Shown: positions 8,657 to 15,890 of the stretch, piece after piece | How the letters are laid out: each line of letters begins with the position of its first letter | Position numbering within the stretch: position 1 is the stretch's first letter | NCBI RefSeq assembly: GCF_026420845.1 | Contig: NZ_JAOWCB010000015.1 | Coordinates: 62,001 to 126,000 of the forward strand | Direction of reading: 5' to 3' | Source of the DNA: Streptomyces sp. PR69 | GTDB taxonomy: Bacteria; Actinomycetota; Actinomycetes; Streptomycetales; Streptomycetaceae | DNA length: 64,000 nt | Translations under genes and position numbers: made by a program | The notes under the pieces: generated by a model | Seen by the model: the letters and a program-made list of their open reading frames with translations, nothing else | Database searches by the model: none | Told to the model about the DNA's origin: nothing

Positions 8657-8768
8657 CCGACGCCGTGCTCCGCACCTCCCGCACCCGGTCCACGCCCGTG
8701 GCGCACCAGTTCGCGGTGGGCTGATCGAGTGCCTGGATCGCGTACCAGGGCCTCCTGCTGTCTCACGG

Positions 8769-9620
8769 TCAACGTCGATTCAGCGCCCGACGGACGGCGT
8801 TGATCACATTGTGGGCGTCGGTGCCGTAGGCCGCTGATTCCTGGATCGTCTTCCAGGTGCGAAGGTAGAGCGCGATGCTCTCAGCGTCGTCGAGCCACAG
8901 CTCTGCGTGCCAGTCCTCGGCGATCACAAGCCTGTCGTCCAGGAGCCAGAACCCGTTGGCCGTGGGGATCTTCAGCGACGCGCCGAGGGGCACAATCCCA
9001 AGCTCCACCGTGTCCATCCCGATCACGCCCGTGAGCCGGTCAAGCTGGGCCAGGAGGACCGACGGAGGACACACCAGCGCGTGAAGGGCTGCTTCCCACA
9101 CCAAGGCGTGAAACTGCCGACCACCTTGGTATAGCCACTCCTGCCGCTTCATCCGCGCCCGGACTGCGGCTTCGGTGTCGCGCACTGAGCCCTGAAGCTC
9201 GGCGTACCGAAGGAAGATGTGTCGCGCGTAGTCTGCTGTCTGGAGCATGCCGGGAATGACGGCTTCCTCCCAGGCGTGGATGGCCTTGGACCGTCCGACT
9301 TCGACGTTCCAGCTGTCCTGCGCGGGCCGGTGTCCGGCAGCCAGTTGACGGCGCCAAGAGCGGATGTGGGTCTCGAAGCCCCGCAGCCGGGCGTGCAGTT
9401 CGTCGACGGTTCCGGGCTGGCCGACTCCATCGGCCCAGGCTTGCAGATCTTCGGTCGTCGCGGTCTGCTGGCCGTTCTCCAGCTTGTAGACCTTGGAGTG
9501 CGGCCAGCCGAGCCGCTGGGCGAGTTGCGTGCCGGTGAGACGGCCACCAGGTGCCGAGAGTCGCAGCTCCCGCAAGCGCAGGCCGAGGGCCGCCCGGGCC
9601 TGCTGATAGTCCGTGCTCAC
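8769..9620 (-). CDS. XRE-family regulator with DUF5753 domain
   Basis: This 283-residue protein has an N-terminal helix-turn-helix (residues 10-65: LRLRELRLSAPGGRLTGTQL, then LGWPHSKVYKLENGQQ) and a C-terminal DUF5753 domain (about 110-280: AWEEAVIPGMLQTADYARHI is diagnostic). The family is expanded in Streptomyces and often paired with a small partner; some members act as antitoxin-like or developmental regulators (established for the family in general, not for this gene). It lies nine bases downstream of the DUF6879 gene, so the two form an operon. Confidence 0.9.
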   Translation of the reverse strand: MSTDYQQARAALGLRLRELRLSAPGGRLTGTQLAQRLGWPHSKVYKLENGQQTATTEDLQAWADGVGQPGTVDELHARLRGFETHIRSWRRQLAAGHRPAQDSWNVEVGRSKAIHAWEEAVIPGMLQTADYARHIFLRYAELQGSVRDTEAAVRARMKRQEWLYQGGRQFHALVWEAALHALVCPPSVLLAQLDRLTGVIGMDTVELGIVPLGASLKIPTANGFWLLDDRLVIAEDWHAELWLDDAESIALYLRTWKTIQESAAYGTDAHNVINAVRRALNRR

Positions 9621-9629
9621 CGGTGCAGG

Positions 9630-10382
9630 TCAGCCCTTCCTGTCAAGCCGGGCGGCGAACTGCTCGTAAGGGACAGAGGCGTGCACCGCGGCATCTCGGA
9701 CCTGGCAGTAGCGCAGGACCTCAGCGGGCTCCGTGACGATCTCCACGTCATGGAAGATGTCTTCGTCATTGAAGCGGAGGATGGCGACGAGGCGGCTGTC
9801 GAAGACCCAGAAGTCCTCGTCAGGCAAGTGCGCGCTGACGGCTTCTTCGCGCCACAGGTTCCGGACGTCCTCCCCCGTGACCGCATTGCACCTGGCGTAG
9901 GACAGCAGGAACCGCTGCCCCTCAGTCGGTGGGTTGTCGACCACGCGGACACGACCCACGTACTTGCCGCTGCCCGTCTGGCGGCGGATGTTCGTACACC
10001 ACTCGCTGTCGAGGTCCAGCGGGGCCTCGCCGGTTGCGAGGAACTCGGCGTAGCCCGCGTCCTCCCGGTCGGAGGCGTAGCCTCGCCGGGTCTCAAGGTG
10101 CCAGGCCGAGTGCTTGAAGGTGTGGAAGAGCCGACCGAACTCGTCAGGGCCGATCAGGTCGGGCACGCGTTCCATCTCCTTGGGGCCGTGATTGACGAGC
10201 AGTTCGCGCGGCACTGCGACCGCAGCGTCGCCAGGACCGAAGTGCTGGAGTTGGGCGATGTCCTCGGGGTCCGTGACGGGCCGTCCCTGGACGATGAACT
10301 CGCCGGTATCGAGATCCTCGTGCACAGCAGGGCAGCCGCCGTTCTTGCTGTCAGTGCCGTTGAAACGCAGTCGCCGCATCAT
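9630..10382 (-). CDS. DUF6879 family protein with N-terminal extension
   Basis: Residues from about 75 onward (LIGPDEFGRLFHTFKHSAWHLETRRGYASD) are the diagnostic start of DUF6879, a family routinely next to XRE-DUF5753 regulators in Streptomyces and possibly their toxin or effector partner. The first 70 residues (CPAVHEDLDTGEFIVQGRPV and following) resemble a separate short streptomycete protein that usually precedes DUF6879 as its own gene, so this looks like an in-frame fusion; that comparison is from memory. Two adjacent ATG codons open the gene. It starts from the divergent region that contains the phased GAGAACA repeats. Confidence 0.8.
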   Translation of the reverse strand: MMRRLRFNGTDSKNGGCPAVHEDLDTGEFIVQGRPVTDPEDIAQLQHFGPGDAAVAVPRELLVNHGPKEMERVPDLIGPDEFGRLFHTFKHSAWHLETRRGYASDREDAGYAEFLATGEAPLDLDSEWCTNIRRQTGSGKYVGRVRVVDNPPTEGQRFLLSYARCNAVTGEDVRNLWREEAVSAHLPDEDFWVFDSRLVAILRFNDEDIFHDVEIVTEPAEVLRYCQVRDAAVHASVPYEQFAARLDRKG

Positions 10383-10472
10383 CGTCTCCCTCGGACGTTG
10401 AGCTGTGTCACCTTCAGCATCGCCAGGGGCAGCTGCCCTTCACTACAGCTTCCACGCTGCTACACGAGATCA

Positions 10473-10513
10473 CAGGAGAACATTGAGCCAGACCAGGAGA
10501 ACATTCGAGAACA
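10473..10513. promoter_or_regulatory. phased GAGAACA direct repeats, operator candidate
   Basis: GAGAACA occurs at 10476, 10497 and 10507. The first two are inside a longer direct repeat (CAGGAGAACATT at 10473 and 10494), 21 bp apart, and the third follows 10 bp later. The spacings equal two and one helical turns. The array lies between the divergent DUF6879 gene and the cassette starting at 10556, where an XRE-DUF5753 regulator would be expected to bind. Confidence 0.45.
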
Positions 10514-10555
10514 CTCCATGGCGGGTGTCAACGCCGCCTCCATACCGTCTGGTTC

Positions 10556-10801
10556 ATGGTCACAGAACCGGAGTCGCAAAACGTTGATCCTTTCGCGGCC
10601 GCGGAGTCGCTAAGGGCAGCGCTCGACCACGCCGGGATCGTGCTGCCGTCGCTCGCAGTTGACGCAGCATCGCCGGGACTCGGCCTCGTGGAACTTGGGC
10701 GCGTACGCGCCGACGTCGCCATGAGACTGGCGCAGGCGCTACAGCAAAGGGCTCCCGAATCATCACCGATGCATTCAGCGTCGTGCGGGGTGATCTCGTG
10801 A
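10556..10801 (+). CDS. small conserved streptomycete protein, first gene of cassette A
   Basis: An 81-residue protein with a conserved-looking core (FAAAESLRAALDHAGIVLPSLAVDA, then LVELGRVRADVAMRLAQALQQ) of the type found beside XRE-DUF5753 regulators in Streptomyces. The final 12 residues appear unconserved. Its TGA overlaps the GTG of the next gene in a GTGA coupling, so it heads a four-gene translationally coupled operon. No function is known. Confidence 0.6.
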   Translation: MVTEPESQNVDPFAAAESLRAALDHAGIVLPSLAVDAASPGLGLVELGRVRADVAMRLAQALQQRAPESSPMHSASCGVIS

Positions 10802-10992
10802 CGGTCCATGGCCCACTCCCGGTACACCTTCTGCCTCCCAGCGCCGCCCCCGAACCCGCTCCCGGGTGCGGGGTCTGTGCGGCCCTTGCCGAGCAGCGCG
10901 GCCTAGCCCTCGCCCGCGGGGACCACGCCAAGGCCACCCGCTGCAACGCCGAGATCCGCAACCACCCCCACACCCCGGAGACGGACGCATGA
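10798..10992 (+). CDS. small Cys-containing protein, cassette A gene 2
   Basis: A 64-residue protein starting from a GTG that overlaps the previous stop. It has a Pro-rich beginning (GPLPVHLLPP), then PAPGCGVCAALAEQRGLALARGDH, giving a CxxC pair, and ends NHPHTPETDA. Its stop overlaps the next start (ATGA). It is strongly similar to the protein encoded at 12993-13187 inside the prophage; the second half is nearly identical at both DNA and protein level. Confidence 0.7.
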   Translation: MTVHGPLPVHLLPPSAAPEPAPGCGVCAALAEQRGLALARGDHAKATRCNAEIRNHPHTPETDA

Positions 10993-11339
10993 GCCCCGCA
11001 GCAGCACAACTCGACACCCAGGCGATGCGGGCGGACGCCCAGCTGCTGCTCACCCCCGATGCGGACGCGCCGCAGGAAGACGGGCTGAGCGAGCTGACGC
11101 TGCGCCTCCGCGGGCACATCATGCGGCTCACCCCCGCCGTGGAGGACGGGATGGCCGCCCACCCGCACAACGACGACGTATGGGCGAACGCACTGGGCAG
11201 CGTCGCACGGGCCGGGTTCCGGCTTCTCGAGGAGCCCCCGAACGGCAGCCTCACCCAGGCCATCGCCTACGCACAGCGCCTCGCCCGCGCCGTAATCGCC
11301 CTCACGGACGCCCTGACCGCACTGAAGGCAGCACGATGA
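10989..11339 (+). CDS. DUF6415-like protein, cassette A gene 3
   Basis: A 116-residue helical protein (AAQLDTQAMRADAQLLLTPD, then LSELTLRLRGHIMRLTPAVE, then AYAQRLARAVIALTDALTAL) that I assign, from memory, to the DUF6415 family sometimes labelled natural-product-biosynthesis-associated. It has no catalytic motif. Translation is coupled at both ends (ATGA overlaps). The homologue at 12646-12996 has exactly the same length, with differences scattered along it. Confidence 0.7.
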   Translation: MSPAAAQLDTQAMRADAQLLLTPDADAPQEDGLSELTLRLRGHIMRLTPAVEDGMAAHPHNDDVWANALGSVARAGFRLLEEPPNGSLTQAIAYAQRLARAVIALTDALTALKAAR

Positions 11340-11515
11340 ACGAGGGGGTCCGCTTCTGCGACCGGTGCAGCAAACCCATCACCGGCGAGTACGAGCGCGT
11401 ACCACAGTTCTCCGCGTCCGGCGCACGCCCGGACTCCTGCCAGCACAAGCCCGGCGACCCGGCATGCAAGCCATGGCCCAGTGCAGCCAGCACCGCACGC
11501 CGGCTATCCCCCTGA
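11336..11515 (+). CDS. small zinc-ribbon-like protein, cassette A gene 4
   Basis: A 59-residue protein with FCDRCSKPITGEYER near the start and two later cysteines (SCQHKPGDPACKP), a pattern compatible with a single zinc ribbon. Its ATG overlaps the previous stop. It corresponds to the gene at 12473-12649, which keeps the first CxxC and SITG motif but has a different tail. It is followed 60 bp later by a strong terminator. Confidence 0.65.
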   Translation: MNEGVRFCDRCSKPITGEYERVPQFSASGARPDSCQHKPGDPACKPWPSAASTARRLSP

Positions 11516-11576
11516 GTCCCACGGAACTCCGGCTGTTTCGTACTGTTCCCCCGTGTGTCCCCCCTGAGGGGACAGA

Positions 11577-11610
11577 AAGGGCCTCCAGCCTGACCGGCTG
11601 GAGGCCCTTT
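11577..11610. terminator. strong bidirectional terminator at the left edge of attL
   Basis: A long GC-rich hairpin (arms AGGGCCTCCAGCC and GGCTGGAGGCCCT, short loop) followed by TTTTC on the plus strand and CTTTCTG on the minus strand. Before phage integration it would have been the terminator of tRNA-Val, which was transcribed toward it, as well as of cassette A. Confidence 0.85.
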
Positions 11611-11613
11611 TCG

Positions 11614-11664
11614 CTGGTGGGCGCGGACGGTTTCGAACCGCCGACATCTGCTTTGTAAGAGCAG
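11614..11664. other. attL core (51-bp direct repeat, duplicated 3' part of tRNA-Val)
   Basis: Fifty-one bases identical to 61955-62005. They cover the CCA end, T arm, variable loop and anticodon arm of the tRNA-Val gene in antisense orientation. Beyond base 11664 the match stops and the D arm and 5' acceptor strand are absent, so this is not a second tRNA gene. It is the host-derived 3' remnant left at the far side of the prophage. Confidence 0.95.
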
Positions 11665-11802
11665 GGGTGTGTGCTATCCGTACAGGGGCTGACCAGCCCC
11701 AAGGGTGCCATATAGGCTGGTCAGAGCCTCGACGCCCCTGTCGCTCCCGGTCTCGCTACAACCTGCCTACACGTCCGATACGGCGTGACTACGGGGCCGC
11801 CG

Positions 11803-11827
11803 CTCCTAAATTTCTCCTAACCGATCA
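11803..11827. other. integrase arm-type site candidate in attL
   Basis: Two CTCCTAA direct repeats eleven bases apart followed by CGATCA. The same 25-bp arrangement occurs at 61880-61904 beside attR, matching at 21 of 25 positions. Paired heptamers flanking a tyrosine-recombinase core are typical arm-binding sites. Confidence 0.6.
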
Positions 11828-11858
11828 TTCCGTTTGCGCAGGTCAGTGCACACAAGGA

Positions 11859-11892
11859 GAGCCGCCCCTCCCCAATCAGGGAGGGGCGGCTC
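11859..11892. terminator. GC-rich hairpin
   Basis: Perfect 14-bp arms (GAGCCGCCCCTCCC and its complement) around a short A/T-containing loop. There is no T tract on either side, so it may be a terminator or a structural barrier that keeps prophage and host transcription apart. Confidence 0.55.
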
Positions 11893-12095
11893 AGCGCCGG
11901 GATCCCGAGGGGGCCACTCCTGGTGGGCCCGGCGCGCTCTGGTGCCGCAGCTGCGCCTAGACCGCAGATGCGAACATACTTTCGATGAAAGTGGAGCCTA
12001 GGCGACCCCTCAATCGCTCCGCCACATGTGAGAGGTGTGGTTCCGCTTACATGTGCGCCTACCATCTACCCCTTCGGCCAACAAGATCACAAGTC

Positions 12096-12111
12096 GTAGG
12101 GTGGACCCTAC
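12096..12111. promoter_or_regulatory. palindromic operator candidate
   Basis: GTAGGGTGGACCCTAC is a perfect inverted repeat (7-bp arms, two-base centre), 35 bp before the GTG of the small XRE gene. Autoregulation by that protein is the obvious possibility (inference). Confidence 0.5.
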
Positions 12112-12145
12112 AGATTTTCGATCAAGGTCCCGTGAGCGTGGACGC

Positions 12146-12382
12146 GTGCCACGCTCAACCGAAACCCCGGAGTGGGTCCGCTCCCGCCGCCGGGCAGTCG
12201 GAGAGCAAATCCGCGCAACGCGACTGCGCGCAAACCTGACGCAGGAAGCCGTGGCACTCCGCATCGGCATGGACCGAGCCACGTACAACCGCATCGAGCA
12301 GGGCCACGCGAGCCCGCTGCTCGACACCCTGATCCTCATCGCGGACGCCCTCGACGTGCCGCTGGCCGAGCTGGTGCGCTAA
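12146..12382 (+). CDS. small XRE-family regulator (prophage cargo)
   Basis: A 78-residue single-domain helix-turn-helix protein: WVRSRRRAVGEQIRATRLRA, then LTQEAVALRIGMDRATYNRI as the HTH, then SPLLDTLILIADALDVPLAEL. It belongs to a compact Cro/C1-like family that is abundant in Streptomyces. The GTG giving VPRSTETPEW is chosen by homology to that family; the open frame extends upstream but has no coding look. It is convergent with cassette B and separated from it by a terminator. Confidence 0.75.
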   Translation: MPRSTETPEWVRSRRRAVGEQIRATRLRANLTQEAVALRIGMDRATYNRIEQGHASPLLDTLILIADALDVPLAELVR

Positions 12383-12384
12383 AA

Positions 12385-12425
12385 GCCCCGGCCGGTCCGC
12401 GCGGGGGCTACGGGCCGGCCGGGGC
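12385..12425. terminator. terminator between convergent XRE gene and cassette B
   Basis: GCCCCGGCCGG (12385-12395) pairs with CCGGCCGGGGC (12415-12425) around a 19-base loop, directly after the TAA of the XRE gene. Confidence 0.65.
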
Positions 12426-12472
12426 CGTGCCTGCCCACCGCCGGTCGCCGTCAGGCGGCAGCGGGCAGGAGC

Positions 12473-12649
12473 TCACCGGCCGCGGAGGCGCGGCGCGGCG
12501 TGGGAGATCGACCGGGTCCGCGGCCCACAGCCAGGGTGGGCGTACAGGTCCTCGCGGGCGCCGCTCATCGAGGCGGACATGTCGATCCGCTGGGCGGTGC
12601 CCGTGATGGACCTGCCGCAGTAGCAGCAGTACCGGGCCCCCTTGCTCAC
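12473..12649 (-). CDS. small zinc-ribbon-like protein, cassette B gene 3
   Basis: A 58-residue protein starting at a GTG that overlaps the previous TGA (GTGA). Motif YCCYCGRSITG near the start and HPGCG later suggest a zinc ribbon. It is the counterpart of 11336-11515 in the host cassette, but its C-terminal half is unrelated to that of the host copy. Confidence 0.6.
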   Translation of the reverse strand: MSKGARYCCYCGRSITGTAQRIDMSASMSGAREDLYAHPGCGPRTRSISHAAPRLRGR

Positions 12650-12996
12650 TGTGCTTCCTCCAGTGCGGCCAGGGCGTCCGTGAGGGCTACGACGGCGCGG
12701 GCGAGGCGCTGTGCGTAGGCGATGGCCTGGGTGAGGCTGCCGTTCGGGGGCTCCTCGAAGAGCCGGAACCCGGCTCGCGTAGTGCTGTCCAGTGCGTTCG
12801 CCCACACATGGTCGTTGTGGGGGTGGGCGGCCATTGCGCGCTCTACGGCGGGGGTGAGCTGCATGATGTGCCCTCGCAGGCGCAGGGTGAGTTCGCTCAG
12901 TCCGTCTTCCGACGGTGCGTCCACGCCCGGCGCGAGCAGCAGCTGGGCGTCCGCCCGCATCGCCTCGGTGTTGAGCTGTGCTGCTGTGGGGCTCAT
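12646..12996 (-). CDS. DUF6415-like protein, cassette B gene 2
   Basis: 116 residues, the same length as the host copy at 10989-11339 and clearly homologous throughout (RADAQLLLAPGVDAPSEDGL; ELTLRLRGHIMQLTPAVE; PNGSLTQAIAYAQRLARAVV). Differences are mainly conservative, consistent with selection on protein function. Coupled by ATGA to the gene before it and by GTGA to the gene after it. Confidence 0.7.
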   Translation of the reverse strand: MSPTAAQLNTEAMRADAQLLLAPGVDAPSEDGLSELTLRLRGHIMQLTPAVERAMAAHPHNDHVWANALDSTTRAGFRLFEEPPNGSLTQAIAYAQRLARAVVALTDALAALEEAQ

Positions 12997-13187
12997 GCGT
13001 CGGTCTCCGGGGTGTGGGGGTGGTTGCGGATCTCGGCGTTGCTGCGGGCAGCCTTGGCGTGGTCCCCGCGGGCGAGGGCCCGGCCGCGCTGCTCGACGAG
13101 CGCCGCGCACACACCGCAGCCGGGCGCAGGCTCGGGGTCCGGGCCCGGCGGGAGGATATGGACGGGAAGCGGTCCAAACACGGTCAC
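12993..13187 (-). CDS. small Cys-containing protein, cassette B gene 1
   Basis: 64 residues, the same length as the host copy at 10798-10992, sharing GPLPVHILPP, then PAPGCGVCAALVEQRGRALA and the C-terminus NHPHTPETDA. The GTG start is again part of a GTGA overlap: here it overlaps a short frame (13188-13250 region, 22 codons, beginning MDVVIEMTRKG) instead of a homologue of the 81-aa gene that heads the host cassette. That short frame may be a leader peptide or a remnant. Confidence 0.65.
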   Translation of the reverse strand: MTVFGPLPVHILPPGPDPEPAPGCGVCAALVEQRGRALARGDHAKAARSNAEIRNHPHTPETDA

Positions 13188-13345
13188 TGGACCACCCCCG
13201 GCTCACCCAGTGGAGCCCGGCCCTTGCGTGTCATCTCGATCACGACATCCATGCGCTGAAATTACGACGCGTAGCCGACCGTAAACAGGCACGTTCCGTG
13301 GCCGTTCCCACGCTGCGATCACACAACGGGCACGAAGCATGACCC

Positions 13346-14596
13346 CTACTCGGTCCCGAAGAACGCCGCCAATGCCCGCTGCTTCGCCGTCAGCCGCCGC
13401 CGCTTGCTCCTCCGCAGCGCCAGATGGAACGTGTCCGCGGCCATCCGCTGGTGCTTCAGCCACTCCGGCGTTTCATCCAGCAAGACCCACAAAATCTCCG
13501 TAGCCTCGTCCGGCGTCCGCAGCATCACATGAGCCTGCGCCACATCCAGCAGATGCCGACGCATGAACAGCCGCCCGTCCTTGCCCGTCGGCGTCGGCAT
13601 ACGGCTCGACAGCCCCAGGACTCGGTCCGGCTTCTCGGCCACCAACTGGTTCTCAATCCCCTGGAAGGCCACCGTCCGCCAGTCGAACCGCCCCCAGCTC
13701 GACACAGCGACCGCCTGCCCCCCACCGAGGGCCGTACCGGCCGTACGCCCCAGGCGCAAAATGTCCCGAGCCTCCCGCGGCCGGTTGTTCCGGGCTGCCG
13801 CTGCACTGCCGTGCACCAGCAACTTCCCCCACGCGCCGAGCGCGGGACGCGTCGCACGGGAGATCCGCGGCTCCACCGCATCAGCAGTCGAGATACTCAC
13901 CTGCTCGGCTTCATCCAGTCGCCCCTGGCGCATCAGCAGCCAGCCCTGCTGATACACCGCGGCGGCGACCGCCGCCATGTCGTTGGCCCGCACCGCGTCC
14001 TGGATGGCGTCTCTCAGCGCGACGTGCGCGAGATCGTAGGCGCGGACCTGGGTCAGGTAGCGGCCAGCCATCTGGAGCACGTCGGACCGCACACGTACAG
14101 CCTGTGTGTGCTCCTCGCCGTTGTCGAAGTGGTCGACCGCCGCGTTTGCGGCGTGCACAAGGTCAGGGAGGAACTGGCCCACGTGCTCGTAGTCGTCGCG
14201 GTGGTAGGCGAGTGCTACCTCGCGGGCGGTGGCCTGGAGCCGGTCAAGATCTGGTTCGGTGGCGATGAGATCAGAGGTCTCAACTCGCCCTGAGAAGGTG
14301 ATGGCAGGGGCGATGGCCTGCCGTAGTGGCATGAGGTCGATGTTGTCGTCGTCTGCTCGTGTCGTCGAATGTGGCCCGGAGGGGTCGAACAGGGCGGAGG
14401 TCCGGACCCGCAGGGCGCGGGCGATGGCGTGGTAGTTGTCCAGTCGAGCGGTTCCGCCGCGTTCGAGCTTCTTCACAACCCCCAGGCTGAGACCTGCTCG
14501 TTCAGCAAGGCCTTCTTGGGTGAGGCCACGGCTGCGTCGGAGTTCTTTGAGTCGCTCGCCGGGGTGGATGGCTGCAGTGTCGGTGTTCTCGGGCAT
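13346..14596 (-). CDS. XRE-family regulator with TPR-like helical domain
   Basis: A 416-residue protein. The N-terminal helix-turn-helix (residues 12-70) reads LKELRRSRGLTQEGLAERAG, then LSLGVVKKLERGGTARLDNY. The remaining 340 residues are all-helical with repeat-like pairs (DLAHVALRDAIQDAVRANDM, then AVYQQGWLLMRQGRLDEAEQ), as in TPR-containing XRE regulators of Streptomyces, which often sense peptides or control secondary metabolism. It is upstream of cassette B on the same strand but separated by 158 bp. It is probably a lysogenic-conversion gene rather than a phage core gene. Confidence 0.8.
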   Translation of the reverse strand: MPENTDTAAIHPGERLKELRRSRGLTQEGLAERAGLSLGVVKKLERGGTARLDNYHAIARALRVRTSALFDPSGPHSTTRADDDNIDLMPLRQAIAPAITFSGRVETSDLIATEPDLDRLQATAREVALAYHRDDYEHVGQFLPDLVHAANAAVDHFDNGEEHTQAVRVRSDVLQMAGRYLTQVRAYDLAHVALRDAIQDAVRANDMAAVAAAVYQQGWLLMRQGRLDEAEQVSISTADAVEPRISRATRPALGAWGKLLVHGSAAAARNNRPREARDILRLGRTAGTALGGGQAVAVSSWGRFDWRTVAFQGIENQLVAEKPDRVLGLSSRMPTPTGKDGRLFMRRHLLDVAQAHVMLRTPDEATEILWVLLDETPEWLKHQRMAADTFHLALRRSKRRRLTAKQRALAAFFGTE

Positions 14597-14699
14597 ACTG
14601 GTGCTCTCCGTTCTGACCTCGACACTCAGAACGGTACGCCGATCGGCCCTCGCAAGCAGCGGGGGCCGTCGTGCTGTTGACCCCAGAGCATGACGAAAG

Positions 14700-14735
14700 G
14701 CCCCCTGCCCCCGGCCGTAGCCGGAAGCAGGGGGC
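14700..14735. terminator. terminator at the end of the late operon
   Basis: GCCCCCTGC pairs with GCAGGGGGC, with a second small stem (CCGGC/GCCGG) in the loop. Read leftward it is followed by CCTTTCGTC. It lies about 70 bp past the stop of the last late gene and would protect the cargo genes from late transcription. Confidence 0.7.
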
Positions 14736-14802
14736 AGCGTCAGCAGCCAGAAGACGCGGATAGTCGGGGCCAGCATAGGCGCGGGAACTGACAGCCGGGG
14801 TG

Positions 14803-15621
14803 TCAGGCCAGCTTGGTGACCCGCAGCCACGAGCCCGCCAACAGGCGCGTCGGGGTGGCCGAGGAGGTGTCCTGCGCCCACCTGAGTGTGAGCGCGCCCG
14901 CGGTGCCGCCCGTGGTGATCTGCCCGGAGGGGGTGACGATCGTGCCCGCGGGGAGGATGCCCACCGAGTCCTCCGCCGCGAGCGCATTGCGGGACCGCTT
15001 GACCTGGCCGATGTTGTTGGCATTCCCCAGCGAGATCCCATCCGGCGTCCACGACCCAGACGCCCCGGCCGGGCCGGTGAACGTCAACCGCAGATCGCCC
15101 CCGGTGTCGCCGTCGGCGTCCAGGTAGGTGTCGAACGCGTACACGCTGTTCGCCTCCACGGTGAGCGTGAGGTGGTCGTCGTCGACCACAGCGATGGACG
15201 AGGTCACCGACTGGTCCGCGGTCTTCACCGCCGTCCTCGTCTTCTCGACGACCAGGGTGTCGTGCGCACCGCTCACCGGATCGGTGATCAGCACATCCGC
15301 CAGCACCACCGTCGGGGTGCCCGCGGGCAGCGAGAGGTAGCGGGTCCAGCCGGGGGCGTTCGTGAGCCGCGCCTCGACCGTGTAGGTCCAGCCGGTCGGG
15401 CTGATGCCGGTGGCGTCCGTGGCCACCAGGACGACGGAGAACTCCCCGCCCACCAACTCCACCGACACTGTGCCGCCGAGGGCGTAGTCGTCCTCCGCCA
15501 CGGTCACCAGATCCGGCGCGGAGAACCTGATGCTGCCGCGGATCGGGGTGCCGTCCGGCAGAGTGAGCGGCACCCCGCCCGTGCCCACCGTGACCGTCTC
15601 CACGCCTGCAGGGATCGCCAT
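14803..15621 (-). CDS. tail-associated protein, probable tail fibre or baseplate accessory
   Basis: 272 residues, beta-rich. The first part (VETVTVGTGGVPLTLPDGTP and following) resembles the N-terminal domain seen in actinophage minor tail proteins. The last 135 residues share a pattern with the 177-aa gene at 17353-17886 (Ala-Gly-x-Leu-Ala/Thr-Leu-x-Trp-Ala-Gln, then TRLL/G-x-Gly-Ser-Trp/Tyr-x-Lys/Val near the C-terminus). Being the last late gene, after the holin, is unusual for a fibre but seen in some actinophages. Host-receptor contact is inferred. Confidence 0.65.
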   Translation of the reverse strand: MAIPAGVETVTVGTGGVPLTLPDGTPIRGSIRFSAPDLVTVAEDDYALGGTVSVELVGGEFSVVLVATDATGISPTGWTYTVEARLTNAPGWTRYLSLPAGTPTVVLADVLITDPVSGAHDTLVVEKTRTAVKTADQSVTSSIAVVDDDHLTLTVEANSVYAFDTYLDADGDTGGDLRLTFTGPAGASGSWTPDGISLGNANNIGQVKRSRNALAAEDSVGILPAGTIVTPSGQITTGGTAGALTLRWAQDTSSATPTRLLAGSWLRVTKLA

Positions 15622-15636
15622 CAGCCCACCCCCCTT

Positions 15637-15888
15637 TCAGCGTGCGGAGATCTCGTACAGCGTCAGCCCCAGCGCCGCCAGGCCCGTCACCGCCGCCAGC
15701 GACGGCAGTGGCCAGCGGGCCCGCTTCAGCGCCTCAACTTCCTGCTTCAACTCCTCGATGTCAGTCTCGGTCTGTGAGGTGCGTTGCAGTGCCACGTCCA
15801 GGCGGCCGTTGAGCTTGGCGAAGCCGGTGTCCACTGCGCCTCGGAGCCGCTCCAGCTCCAGCGCCACCGACGGCTCCGAGGCGCTCAT
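15637..15888 (-). CDS. coiled-coil protein with C-terminal membrane helix (lysis-region)
   Basis: 83 residues: a heptad-like helical region (about 8-55, LERLRGAVDTGFAKLNGRLD and TEDIEELKQEVEALKRA-like stretch) then one membrane helix near the C-terminus (LPSLAAVTGLAALGLTLYEI). It sits two bases after the holin gene. Such proteins next to holin genes in actinophages are thought to be second holins or holin partners; this assignment is positional. Confidence 0.65.
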   Translation of the reverse strand: MSASEPSVALELERLRGAVDTGFAKLNGRLDVALQRTSQTETDIEELKQEVEALKRARWPLPSLAAVTGLAALGLTLYEISAR

Positions 15889-15890
15889 CG

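Larger units (their letters stand above)
11665..12145. other. prophage left-end region without genes
   Basis: About 480 bp between attL and the first prophage gene. It holds a CTCCTAA arm-type repeat (11803-11827), a long hairpin (11859-11892) and a 16-bp palindrome (12096-12111). No frame looks coding. Confidence 0.6.

Noticed and set aside
7018..8724. Long alternative frame over the kinase gene
   Set aside because: It is very rich in Arg, Pro and His and overlaps a gene with complete kinase motifs.
9219..10613. 464-codon plus-strand frame opposite the XRE/DUF6879 pair
   Set aside because: The opposite strand carries two recognisable families over the whole stretch; this is a shadow.
10383..11613. 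Left prophage boundary placed before the host cassette
   Set aside because: The cassette copy looks phage-associated because of its twin, but the 51-bp tRNA-derived repeat clearly places the junction at 11614-11664 and the native tRNA terminator lies outside it.
11614..11664. Second tRNA-Val gene
   Set aside because: Only the 3' half is present; the D arm and 5' acceptor strand are replaced by phage sequence. It is the attL remnant.
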